From Aurantiochytrium sp. KH105 (Eukaryota; Sar; Bigyra; Thraustochytrida; Thraustochytriidae): a stretch of 64,000 nucleotides of DNA. Under the pieces are notes generated by a model. That model did not search any database. It was given only the letters and a program-made list of their open reading frames with translations, and was not told the DNA's origin. The stretch's first letter is position 1. Every line of letters starts with the position of its first letter. Positions 1 to 8,559 of the stretch are shown in pieces. The position numbers were made by a program, and so were the translations under genes. The DNA lies in NCBI GenBank assembly GCA_003116975.1, contig BGKB01000246.1, forward strand, positions 1 to 64,000, written 5' to 3'.

Positions 1-174
1 ACCGTGCACGCGCGGGGTGTGTGCGCGGGCAGAGCACCTTGTGGCAGAGCAGAGCACCTTCGGCCGGCGACGCGCCGCGCGTGTGTGCGTTACCCTTTGC
101 GCTCGCCAGCGCCAGCTCGAGCCAGCTAGCGCGGCAGAACAGCTTGGCCGTGCTCGCCGGCAGCGCGGGCGACG

Positions 175-1527
175 ATGGGGCTCGAGGTCAGCCGCTTCGC
201 GCAGACCGACGACGAGGCGGGGAGCCAGGTCTTGCCGCTCTCGACGCAGCAGGTTGTACACGAGGACAACAGCAGCGGCGGCGGAGGCGCTGCCGGCAGT
301 GACGAGGAGCACCGCCACCGACCCGCGAACGCGACGGACGAGCTCCTACAGGCGCGGCAGCAGCTGCGTAACGCGCGGCGGGAGCTCGTGCAGCAGGAGC
401 TGCGCCACGACCAGGTTGTGCAGCATCTTCAGCAGCAGCTTCTCTTGCGCCAGAGTACCAGCGGTGCACAGCTCGAAACGGGCGGAAACGTGGACACGAC
501 CAGCATCCCCGTCGTGACCGACGGGCATCTCTTGCGCCCCTTTGAAGACAATGGACCGAGGGAACACGAACCCTCGACAGCACAAGCTCTCTCCGTCCCC
601 ATCGCATCGGTGATCGCAACGAGTGAGTCTGGCAAGGTGTTGAGTGGTGCAGAACGAAGACAAAGACAGCCCTCTAGTCCAACACGCAGGTGCGGCTCCC
701 GCAACAAGCGAAGGTCGACCTACGAAAAGGCGCAGCGCCACGAGGCCGCCGAGGAACACCTCCTCAGCGCACGCCAGCGTGGCGGGCTTTTCTTGCTCAT
801 CTTCTTGCTCATTATTTGTATTGCCATGACACACAGCATTTATGAGAGCGTCGCTGCCGCGCTCAATCGAGCTTACGTCGAGCTCCCGCCCAATGACGAC
901 GTCCAGCTTCCTTCGCTCAATCTCTTTGACTACGACAAAGACTATTCGTATCCCATCTTTCCCGAAGATTTCCCCATCGGGCTGCAACGCAAGATCATGC
1001 CGCAAATGCCCGACAAGGAGGGCAAGGATAAAAAGGTCTGGGACAGCTTTCTCTACAACATCGAGATCCAGGGCGGCAACCTTGTCAAGCAAATTGTCGA
1101 TTTGCGTTTCACGCGCCCGCTTCAATCCGAGCTCTCGGGTCACATTGTCTTCAACGTTCTCTTTGGGGACACCGGTTCGCGCATTCGGGAAAAGGTCGAG
1201 GCTGATCCTCACTTTTTCGCGGAGCGCATCATTCTTGTGCGCACCCCCGAGGCCCTCATTGGCAGTCAGGGCGAGCACATCCCTGCAGGGACTCTGCTGA
1301 ACCTTGATGGTCATCACACGAACGAGGTGCTCAAACACTGCGCACGCATTCAACATCCTTCTCTGCGTCATGGCTACATTGACAACAACAAGCACATTTG
1401 TGGCAAGGGCTTTCGTACGCGCCAGACCGTCCTCGTTATCGAGAACGTTCACCCGCTCACTGTGATTGACCTCGCTCTCGAGGCCGGAGCCAGCAGTGGT
1501 CAAGGTCTCATTGCCTACGACCAGTAG
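175..1527 (+). CDS. Single-pass membrane protein, unknown family (450 aa)
   Basis: I do not recognise this protein. Residues 1-200 are low complexity: acidic and Gly/Ser-rich first, then a Gln/Arg-rich stretch (about 57-95) that should form a coiled-coil helix, then a basic Ser/Arg/Lys segment. One strong hydrophobic helix lies at about 205-221 (LFLLIFLLIICIAM), preceded by basic residues, so a type II orientation with the C-terminal half outside the cytosol is the simplest reading. The remaining 225 residues look like a folded domain: mixed strand and helix character, few cysteines, and His-rich patches such as DGHHTNEVL. The start is the first ATG of the frame and the stop is TAG. The GC-rich N-terminal half contrasts with the more ordinary composition of the C-terminal domain. 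Function is unknown; a membrane-anchored luminal or extracellular domain is inference. Confidence 0.75.
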   Translation: MGLEVSRFAQTDDEAGSQVLPLSTQQVVHEDNSSGGGGAAGSDEEHRHRPANATDELLQARQQLRNARRELVQQELRHDQVVQHLQQQLLLRQSTSGAQLETGGNVDTTSIPVVTDGHLLRPFEDNGPREHEPSTAQALSVPIASVIATSESGKVLSGAERRQRQPSSPTRRCGSRNKRRSTYEKAQRHEAAEEHLLSARQRGGLFLLIFLLIICIAMTHSIYESVAAALNRAYVELPPNDDVQLPSLNLFDYDKDYSYPIFPEDFPIGLQRKIMPQMPDKEGKDKKVWDSFLYNIEIQGGNLVKQIVDLRFTRPLQSELSGHIVFNVLFGDTGSRIREKVEADPHFFAERIILVRTPEALIGSQGEHIPAGTLLNLDGHHTNEVLKHCARIQHPSLRHGYIDNNKHICGKGFRTRQTVLVIENVHPLTVIDLALEAGASSGQGLIAYDQ

Positions 1528-1914
1528 AGTTGTTCGTTTTCACGTGTACGGACCTCATTTTGACCCTTTTGCTCGCCCATTTTCACTCACATTATTGTGC
1601 TAGGCAAGCTGCTGTGTGAGTCACTGCTCCGACGCGTCGATTGGATCGACTCGTTGCAAGCGCACCTGTAATTTTGCATGTCCAGCTGCTTCTTACATTC
1701 CAGGCACTACATCTTGTTGTTGAACGAAGTAAGACCCAAGGAAATGAACAATCTTCTGGATCGAATTGAATAATCGATCTCAACAAATCTTGTATGATGC
1801 ATTTCCACTTTCGCCTCGTATGGAGCTCCTTTTGTTTGGCATGCGTAATTCGTTGACTTGTTCTGCGGCTGCCTCTACCAATCACCAACCTTGGCCAATG
1901 AAGAGAAAAAAAAA
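1528..1914. other. Intergenic spacer
   Basis: This is a tandem spacer between two plus-strand genes. It is less GC-rich than the coding DNA on either side and ends in an A-rich run (about 1904-1915) directly before the next ATG. I see no RNA gene or repeat in it. Confidence 0.6.
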
Positions 1915-2829
1915 ATGGCTTCATTTACGTGGAGCAATCACGTATGCAAGGCTTGCAGCGACAAGATGTTTGGTAGCGTTGCGCGCGCAGCGGCGGCTGC
2001 CGACACGCAGCGCCGCACCTCGCCCGACGACGACGACAACGACGACGCCTTCCCGACCGCGCGCAACCAGGACCCGGCTCTGCCCGCAACCAACATCTGG
2101 TTCGAGGTCGGTGGCAGGCCCGACTTTCGGCCTCCAGCCGCACGCCGCTCACGCAAGCGTCCGCTGCCGCAGGCGGCACTTTCGTTCGGGACAAAGTCCG
2201 CCTTTTCTGCGCAAACCCTCGCCGTCGCGACCTTTGCACAAGATTTTCGCGAAGCTTCAAGGGCCAGAAAACGCGCGAGGACCGAGACCGGCAGTGACGC
2301 CGAGGCTCGAGGCAAAGATCACATGAAACCTGCACGAGGTAGCCTACTACGGGCCTCGGACCTTACCTCTTCGAGCGCTGCAGCATCGATCGCGCCGCAC
2401 TACAGCTGGGAGACCTGGTATGATTACTCCAAGCTCGACGAAATTGTCAAGCGGGCCGTAAGTGCAAAGATTAATCTCACGGATCTTGCTTCGCCAGCCA
2501 GCTCAAAGCCAAAGACTGCTGCAGAGAAGTCCGCCGCCGAAAGGAAAAGGCACACCACTGGTGACTCTCGAGCTGGAGACTCAATCAATCCTGCAACGAC
2601 TTTACTCGAACGACTTCGAAGCGAGCGTCTCGACGCCTTGAAATTCGAAGATGACCTTCTCGCTTGTCTTCACGGCGCAGACAGCAATACATCTTCAGAA
2701 GAATCCCTTTCTCCATTAGCAGGAGCAACAGGAGCCTCTGCACCTCCCTCTTCTCTTTTGGTGCAATCATCTACGCGCACGCAAGCCGCCCCCGCGACCA
2801 CCCAAACTCCACCACTTGGCAAGTCATGA
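1915..2829 (+). CDS. Basic, probably nuclear protein of unknown function (304 aa)
   Basis: I do not recognise this protein. The start at 1915 was chosen because the ATG sits in an A-rich context with G at +4; an in-frame upstream extension lacks a better ATG. Residues 1-25 carry a CxxC-like pair (CKAC), followed by an Asp-rich run and then Arg/Lys clusters (RRSRKR, RARKRAR) that could be nuclear localisation signals. The best-ordered part is around 165-200, with SWETWYDYSKLDEIVKRA, an amphipathic helix with aromatic residues. The C-terminal third is Ser/Thr/Pro/Ala-rich and probably disordered. Apart from the short ordered patch it looks like a fast-evolving regulatory protein. Confidence 0.65.
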   Translation: MASFTWSNHVCKACSDKMFGSVARAAAAADTQRRTSPDDDDNDDAFPTARNQDPALPATNIWFEVGGRPDFRPPAARRSRKRPLPQAALSFGTKSAFSAQTLAVATFAQDFREASRARKRARTETGSDAEARGKDHMKPARGSLLRASDLTSSSAAASIAPHYSWETWYDYSKLDEIVKRAVSAKINLTDLASPASSKPKTAAEKSAAERKRHTTGDSRAGDSINPATTLLERLRSERLDALKFEDDLLACLHGADSNTSSEESLSPLAGATGASAPPSSLLVQSSTRTQAAPATTQTPPLGKS

Positions 2830-3421
2830 ACATACACACATTTTCTTAGTTCATCTATTGTTTATGTTTTGTCTCGGATCCGTGTTTGCTCCACGAGCAT
2901 GAATTGCTTGATTGATTGATTGTGCTTTGCATGTTCCTCGAGGCTCACACGACAAGTGCCAGTTGAAGCCCCCTTGTAAAATGTGGTAACGCACCATTCT
3001 CTCTGCTCGTATCTCGCCTTTGAGAAACAAGCATCCCATTTCTTGCCAAACAAATGAACAAAGCGAAACGATAACACTCAGCTCAACCCACTTGCATGCT
3101 CTTGTCGCCCTCTTTAGCGGTTAGTGAGTACCGAGGGTGACAAACTTGAAATAGGCCTAGGGTTTTTGGCTGACCACATCGACAACATCAACGTTGACAA
3201 TACAACCACCAAAAAAATGAAAAAAGCCCCAAACTGACTTGGTTTGCAGAGCAGTGCGCGCAATCACCAAACCTCGCGGCGTGTGAGAGGCCGCGCGCGC
3301 GGCACGACTACAAGCAAGCACGCGCACGGGCGTACTTCATTCGATACGTGTGAGCGGACTAGCAAGCAAGCAAGCAAGCGAAGAAGCGCCGCGACGCAGA
3401 TTAGCTAGCCCTCGAAAAGTC
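2830..3421. other. Intergenic spacer
   Basis: The first 400 bases are relatively AT-rich. The last 150 bases before the next start are GC-rich and include a GCAA/GCAAGC tract (about 3361-3383), probably the 5' untranslated region. No RNA gene or transposon remnant was seen. Confidence 0.5.
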
Positions 3422-4096
3422 ATGGTTTCTTCCTCGCGAAAGGCCTCCAAGGCAAGCGCAGGGGCCGCGGGCGCCGCGAACGCGGCCGCAAGCACGCTGC
3501 ATCAGGCGGGGTCGAGGTCGTCGGCGCCAAAGCAGAGCGCCGGAGGCGCTTCGTCTGCGAAACGTGGTCCCAAGGGGCGCGCTGGCCCTCCCTCCGACGC
3601 CGCGCTTGCGGCCACGAAGCGCCTCTTTTCCGAGCTCGACACAGAAACGTCATACCTTGACCACGCCCCCAAGATTCCACGCACGAGCATGGAAGAAAAG
3701 CTGTATTCTGACTACTTTTCGGCGTCCAAGAGCAAGTACAAGTCTCGCATTGCGCGCTTTGTTCGCGACGCCCAAGGCAAACACGACGTCGCCAATACAA
3801 TGATCGCACCCTCGTACCAGTATGAGATCGAAAGAAGTGCAGACTCCGAAAGAATGGACCAGCTTCAGAAAAAGTCTCGCTTTTCCTTCAAAGGAGATGG
3901 CATTGTCGCCGTCAGCCAGGTCATTGATGTCTTTTGCCAAGGACTTCTTCACGAAGCCACGCGGGCTGCGCGCCGACGACATCCCCATGCTGCCCTTGCG
4001 GGTGACGAAAAACCATATCTCTCCTTGTCGCAAGACGACATGAACGAGGCGCTTCAGCATCTCGGATGGGACGTGCCTCGACTCAAGCTTAAATAA
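3422..4096 (+). CDS. Possible histone-fold (TAF/bromodomain-associated type) protein (224 aa)
   Basis: Residues 1-70 are Ala/Ser/Lys/Arg-rich and disordered. Residues 70-140 are a charged helical region beginning ATKRLFSELDTE. Residues about 155-215 resemble helices 2 and 3 of a histone fold as seen in TAF and bromodomain-associated (BTP) proteins: a long amphipathic helix VSQVIDVFCQGLLHEATRAA, a turn, then LSLSQDDMNEALQHLGW, which matches the usual pattern of a short strand, aspartate and final helix ending in LG. The start is the first ATG of the frame. If the match holds, the protein could sit in a TFIID/SAGA-like or centromeric histone-fold pair. This rests on pattern recognition only; a generic helical protein is the alternative. 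Confidence 0.6.
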   Translation: MVSSSRKASKASAGAAGAANAAASTLHQAGSRSSAPKQSAGGASSAKRGPKGRAGPPSDAALAATKRLFSELDTETSYLDHAPKIPRTSMEEKLYSDYFSASKSKYKSRIARFVRDAQGKHDVANTMIAPSYQYEIERSADSERMDQLQKKSRFSFKGDGIVAVSQVIDVFCQGLLHEATRAARRRHPHAALAGDEKPYLSLSQDDMNEALQHLGWDVPRLKLK

Positions 4097-4620
4097 TTCA
4101 GAAATTATGTACATTCTTCCCCACCCAAGTTTTCAGATTTAAAACTTGCAAGCCTCTCCCTTCAAATCTCTCTCGGACATTATTAAGCCAGTGGACCCAT
4201 CATAGACATGGATGATTCGGTTATTGACTTTGCCGGCAAGCAAGTCGTCGTGTTCATATACACGCACGTGCGGTTGTCGGACAGCACCAGTTTGCAAGTT
4301 GAAGGCGAGGGTCTACGCAAGGGCACCGCCCATGCTTTTCTTCGAATTTGAAAAACAACAGCAAAGCAAGCGTATCCGCTTCGACTCCTACCATTTCTGA
4401 ATTGATCAAGAAACCCTAAAGCCGAGGCAAGGAAAGCTCAAGATCGAGTTCGACAAACACTTATTCACCATCCCTTTGTCTTTATAAATCGCGCCAAAAG
4501 AAAATGTTTCGTTGGTTCTGTTTCCTTTTGCTTTCTTCTTTCTACAAATAGCGGTTGGTGTTGCTTCTCCCCAACCAAAAGCGGCGGCCTCAACTGCGTT
4601 GACCCAAAAGTTCATTCGGA
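4097..4620. other. Spacer between convergent genes
   Basis: This separates the 3' ends of two convergent genes. It is less GC-rich than the flanking genes and contains one short open frame with coding-like composition (listed separately at 4208-4351). Otherwise it should hold two 3' untranslated regions. Confidence 0.5.
4208..4351 (+). CDS. Candidate small protein (47 aa), unsupported by homology
   Basis: A short ATG-to-TGA frame begins MDDSVIDFAGKQVVVFIYTH and continues with a balanced amino-acid mix (hydrophobic strand-like core, then charged residues), unlike the Arg/Pro/Ala-rich shadows usual in this genome. An in-frame stop lies only 24 bases upstream of the ATG, so it is not the tail of a longer exon unless spliced. 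It could be a genuine microprotein, a decayed exon or chance. I do not recognise it. Confidence 0.2.
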   Translation: MDDSVIDFAGKQVVVFIYTHVRLSDSTSLQVEGEGLRKGTAHAFLRI

Positions 4621-7545
4621 TCAAACGGAACGGTAATTGTCAATGAACATGACGCTTTGCTCCTTCTCACCGCAATAGCAAATATCGCCGTCCTGCTCAA
4701 CGCGGCCAAGAACCGACGACTGAGGCGTAAACACCACACTCTGTGTTCGCGAAATCTGGGCAGACCGTAATTCGCCATGAAAGATGATAAGGCTGTCGAG
4801 AAATACGGCCACTTCTCCGACGCCCCGCGCCGGCTGCGCCGAAAAGTTCGCAAAGGTAATAGCCCCCAGAGTCACCGGTCTGTCAAAGGCAACATAGAGA
4901 CGCGCAGGCCGCGCGGCATCTGGAGGGGCCAGCTTTGCTGACCAAGGCTTGCGCCAGGCAGGGTTCATTTCCCCTTTGCCCGGCGCAAGCAAGCGGCCTC
5001 CAAGACTACGAACATCCATTGCGGCCCCCGCCGCGTCATAGAGCTCGAGCCCATCGAGACCAACCCACTGCGGGTCTCCTTGAGACGCCAAAAAATCGAA
5101 ACGTAGCACAAAGCCGCACGGCAAAAGAGGCACCTCCCAGTCCTGCTGCAGCCGCTGATGCAGGAGCGCAGCGCCTCGTGCGCCCGTCGGTACGCTCTGC
5201 GGTGGACGCGGAACGTCCCGAAAACCATCTCCACCCAGCCAGGCATTTCTGTTGCTTGCAGAGCACGAACGCGGTCCAGCCAATTTTTTGTCTGCACCGC
5301 TCATCTCCTTCTCCTCGATGGCAATGACGCTTTGCGATAGCGCGTCTGACGCCCCTGCTGCAGCATCCGCTTCCATTTCAAAGAGGATCGTCTGCCCAAA
5401 GTCCACCTCGTCTGTGCCCGGCGAACGACGAAAGGTGAGCCCTTGCGGCGGCGACAGCGCCATCCCGTCCAGCGTCACGTGCGCTGTGCGAACGCCACGT
5501 CGCGTGTCCTCAATGTTTTTGTTGTAATTCCATACGCGGATCCCTGCAAGAGCAAAGTGCCGACTGCCGAGGTCAATCTCGAGCGTGTGGTCTTCGTTGG
5601 GGTTGAACTCGATCAGCCACATGTGGTGCTCGCTCGAGGTGTTGTTCCATCCGTCGATGACCTTGTCAAGGGTGCGCGGATCCCCGCTATGACCGCTCAC
5701 GTTAATGTCAGGAGGGCAAGCCTTGATGCGCTTGCGCAAGGGGTACTTTTCCGCGAGCTTGCCGTCCTCTTTGCGCACGAGCAACGCAAGGCCGGTCAGG
5801 CCCATGTAGTAGATATCCCCCCACGTTTCCACAAAGTTAAACCGTAATCGCCGTCCTCGCGGGGCGACGCGCATATGTTGCGTCCGCGAGCTAAGGTGAC
5901 CGGCAGAACGTGTCTTGCTGCTGCTGCTGCTGCTACGATCTAGACACATGCTTTTGGAGAGAGCACGCGAGTCGGCGTTGGCGGAGCTTGCGCGGTTACT
6001 GCCTCGCGCCCGGATCAACGTACCCTCGAGAGCGCGCTCCCACTGCTCATCGCTCATGCTCAGCGATGACTCGAGAAGGCCAGAGAGCGACGCTGCCGAT
6101 GCCCCCATGGAGCGATTGTAAATGGGCGAAGACCGAACCGTGACGGGTTTATCCCGTATAAACGAGGAAGACAGGCCCTTTGGGCTTTGCGCCTCAGATA
6201 TGTTCTGCAGCACGCCAGATGGCTGCCCATGACTCGCTGCCTCGAAGTGCGTCGATGTTTCGTCCAGCGGGCTCAGAAATGAGCTCGATACGTCGAGGTC
6301 GACCGGGGCCGACGCCGACTTGCTCGGAACTCTCGACTGCGAACCGGACCGCACCTTGTGATGCTCACCCTTTGCCTTTGCCTGTGCTGCTGTACTCAAG
6401 GCTGAGGTATTTTGATCGTCCGTGGTAGGGCTGAGCAAGACTTTTACATGCGGAACGTTGCGGTTTCCTTTCTTTTCTACGTCAACGCAGCTGCTGCGCT
6501 TGCCCGGGCTGCGGTGCACGCGTCTGCCAGCCTCGAGATCATCGATATCTGGACTCCGTCCATTGCACGACGAACTCGACGAGTTGGACGGCGAGCGGCG
6601 ATGACGAGCTGCTCTGTCCTTGTCCTTGTCTTCTGCGTTGCCTCGACCTCGTCGCCAGGCAGCCAGACGGCTAAAGTTGAGCCCCATGGACATGGACATG
6701 GACATGGACATGGACAAAGACATTGACTTGGACAGCAGTGAGGCCTCGTACGCGTCATCGCACGATCTTTGCGGGCTCTCGAGAATTTCCAAGATCTCAG
6801 GCAAACTTTGCAGATCGCCGTCGTCCTCACCACCACTTTCAACCATTGTCTCAAAGTCGTCAGGATAGTCCTCAAGGTCGTCTACATGGACAATTCGCTC
6901 ATTGAGAGATTCGTGAAGCGCGGCGGGGTCCCTGAGTCTACTGCTCTTACCCGACTTGGTCACGTGCGCTCGTGCATTTGGTTGCGCATTGGTCGAAAGA
7001 CTGTTCTCATCATTCAAGGTTTCGCTGTTGGATGTCGAAGTCAGCGAAGACTTGGTGGAGGACTTTGCTGTTACACGCGATGCCGGCGGCAGGTTTGCTG
7101 GTTTGAGAAACTCTGGTTCGACGACTCTTCCCCATTGTCGCCGGTTACGCTGCGCGGCCACCTGGGAGCCCACGTTTCCCAAAACCGAGGAATGTCGACG
7201 CGAATCGGCCTTTGAAGCAGTATTCTTTACGGGATGACCGACATTGCCTGTAGAGCGGTTCAGGCTGGAGAGAGGCGATCTACCGGTCTCACGGGCCGAC
7301 CCAGGTCCATGGAGCGAGCGTCGACGTCGCCTTGACACGGAGCTAGTGGTCCGGCTGTTTGTCGCATGAGGATGATTTGGCTTTGCGCGACTGTGGCTGT
7401 TGGCGCCGCTAAAGTGCGTCACAAACCCGCGCTCGAGCTCCCGCTTGCGTTTCTCCTCCTCCGAGACCCTACGTTTTTCCTCCTCGCGTCGCAGCCGGTT
7501 GCGCTCCTGCAGCTCGCGAAGGTTACGATGCACGTTATCGTCCAT
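4621..7545 (-). CDS. KATNIP-like protein with DUF4457-type repeats (974 aa)
   Basis: KATNIP (KIAA0556) is a ciliary-base, microtubule-associated protein that interacts with katanin. Two copies of its characteristic beta-rich repeat are visible: about residues 565-770 (YYMGLTGLALLVRKEDG, then DPRTLDKVIDGWNNT and HMWLIEFNPNEDH) and about 810-960 (DPQWVGLDGLELYDAAG). The phrases 'GLTGLxLL', 'DPRTLDKxxDG' and 'HMWLI' are typical of the family. The N-terminus (MDDNVHRNLRELQERNRLRR) is a charged helix; residues 60-560 are Ser/Arg-rich and disordered. A (Ser-Met)n run near residue 280 comes from a 6-bp DNA repeat. Animal KATNIP is longer, with more repeats, so this is a shorter version. The start is the first ATG after a long Arg-rich open stretch that lacks an ATG. 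It supports a cilium-bearing organism. Confidence 0.8.
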   Translation of the reverse strand: MDDNVHRNLRELQERNRLRREEEKRRVSEEEKRKRELERGFVTHFSGANSHSRAKPNHPHATNSRTTSSVSRRRRRSLHGPGSARETGRSPLSSLNRSTGNVGHPVKNTASKADSRRHSSVLGNVGSQVAAQRNRRQWGRVVEPEFLKPANLPPASRVTAKSSTKSSLTSTSNSETLNDENSLSTNAQPNARAHVTKSGKSSRLRDPAALHESLNERIVHVDDLEDYPDDFETMVESGGEDDGDLQSLPEILEILESPQRSCDDAYEASLLSKSMSLSMSMSMSMSMGLNFSRLAAWRRGRGNAEDKDKDRAARHRRSPSNSSSSSCNGRSPDIDDLEAGRRVHRSPGKRSSCVDVEKKGNRNVPHVKVLLSPTTDDQNTSALSTAAQAKAKGEHHKVRSGSQSRVPSKSASAPVDLDVSSSFLSPLDETSTHFEAASHGQPSGVLQNISEAQSPKGLSSSFIRDKPVTVRSSPIYNRSMGASAASLSGLLESSLSMSDEQWERALEGTLIRARGSNRASSANADSRALSKSMCLDRSSSSSSKTRSAGHLSSRTQHMRVAPRGRRLRFNFVETWGDIYYMGLTGLALLVRKEDGKLAEKYPLRKRIKACPPDINVSGHSGDPRTLDKVIDGWNNTSSEHHMWLIEFNPNEDHTLEIDLGSRHFALAGIRVWNYNKNIEDTRRGVRTAHVTLDGMALSPPQGLTFRRSPGTDEVDFGQTILFEMEADAAAGASDALSQSVIAIEEKEMSGADKKLAGPRSCSASNRNAWLGGDGFRDVPRPPQSVPTGARGAALLHQRLQQDWEVPLLPCGFVLRFDFLASQGDPQWVGLDGLELYDAAGAAMDVRSLGGRLLAPGKGEMNPAWRKPWSAKLAPPDAARPARLYVAFDRPVTLGAITFANFSAQPARGVGEVAVFLDSLIIFHGELRSAQISRTQSVVFTPQSSVLGRVEQDGDICYCGEKEQSVMFIDNYRSV
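6685..6716. repeat. 6-bp coding microsatellite (CATGGA)n
   Basis: About five copies of a hexamer lie inside the KATNIP-like gene and encode alternating Ser and Met on the minus strand. The unit length keeps the frame, so length variation would be tolerated. Confidence 0.9.
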
Positions 7546-8559
7546 TGCCGACGTTTTCCCCGCGTCGTCGCCACGTTCTCCGTCTCTAAACGCGGCCCGC
7601 GCCGCGCAGTGTTCGACGAATGGATCTCCTTCGCGTAGGCCCTCCTCCTCCTCCTCCTCCTCGAGCGAGTGAGCTTGAGCAGCACGTCGTCGCGGTCGCG
7701 CTCTCCTCGGGAGTCTCGAGGAGGCCGTTTGGCTTGGCCGCCCTCCCCAGCGCGCCACTTCGATCCGATCCAGGTCGACCAGCTCGTGCCGCCGGGGCGC
7801 GCAAAGAAGAACTCTGCGACGGCAGCGAGAGGCGCGCTGCCTCCGTCCTCGCCTGCCGCGACGCCGCCCGCCGCCGCCTCGCGCAGAGCGGAGTTTGGTT
7901 TGCCGCGGCTGCCAGACTCGGGCTCTCTTTTGCTCTGCTCTGCTCTGCTTATCAGCCTTGCTGGTCTCTCTTCTCAGTCTGCCCGGTCTCTCCAACGCAA
8001 GCCTTGGCGAAACGAGCACAGCAGAGCAAAGCAAAATCAAGCAAAGCAAACGAAGCAAAGCGAGCGAAAGCAAGGCTACGCGAGGGAGCGCCTCGCCTCC
8101 CCTCGCCTCCCCTCGCCTCGCTGGCCTCGCCCGGCCTCGCCGCCTGGCGCGGGACTGGGACTGCCTTTTCGCCTTCTAGGCGCCTTCGAGGCGCCTTCTT
8201 GGCGGGCGGCAAGTCGCCTATGCGCCATTGTCCACTTGCGCGCGCGCTTAGCGCACTTGCGCGCCGCGTTAACGGACGCGGGGGGGGCGATCGCGGAGTA
8301 TCGCTCGCGAAGGGACGGCCGACGGAAAGGCGCGTGGCAGGGACGAGGGCGGCACGCAGGGCGTGGAGAGAGCTGCGGTGACCCCCTGGCCAGGGGAGCA
8401 GCAGGGAAGATTGTGCGTGTACAATGGCAAAATAGTCTCGAACGTAATAGGGAGAAAGAAAAGAGAAGGGGAGCTAAACTCGTGAAATGCTCAGGCTGAG
8501 AGCGCGCACGTGCATTGGATGATGATATAAAATGACGACGATGATGATGAGAAGGAGGA
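7546..8559. other. GC-rich upstream region of the KATNIP-like gene
   Basis: This 1-kb spacer separates two minus-strand genes. It is open in several frames only because of high GC; those frames are Arg/Ala/Pro-rich and lack ATG starts. It holds CTCTG repeats (about 7932-7950), AAGCAAAGC repeats (about 8020-8070), CCTCGCCTCC repeats (8090-8130), and two copies of CACTTGCGC (8233-8241, 8254-8262). It probably combines the KATNIP-like promoter and 5' untranslated region with the 3' end of the next gene. Confidence 0.55.

Noticed and set aside
346-1503. Minus-strand open frame of 385 codons opposite the first gene
   Set aside because: Antisense shadow of the plus-strand membrane protein gene; the plus frame has a clear membrane helix and ordered domain.
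7620-8499. Long plus-strand open frames between the KATNIP-like and PGBD-like genes
   Set aside because: Arg/Ala/Ser-rich readings of GC-rich repeats, without ordered domains; typical of stop-poor GC-rich DNA.
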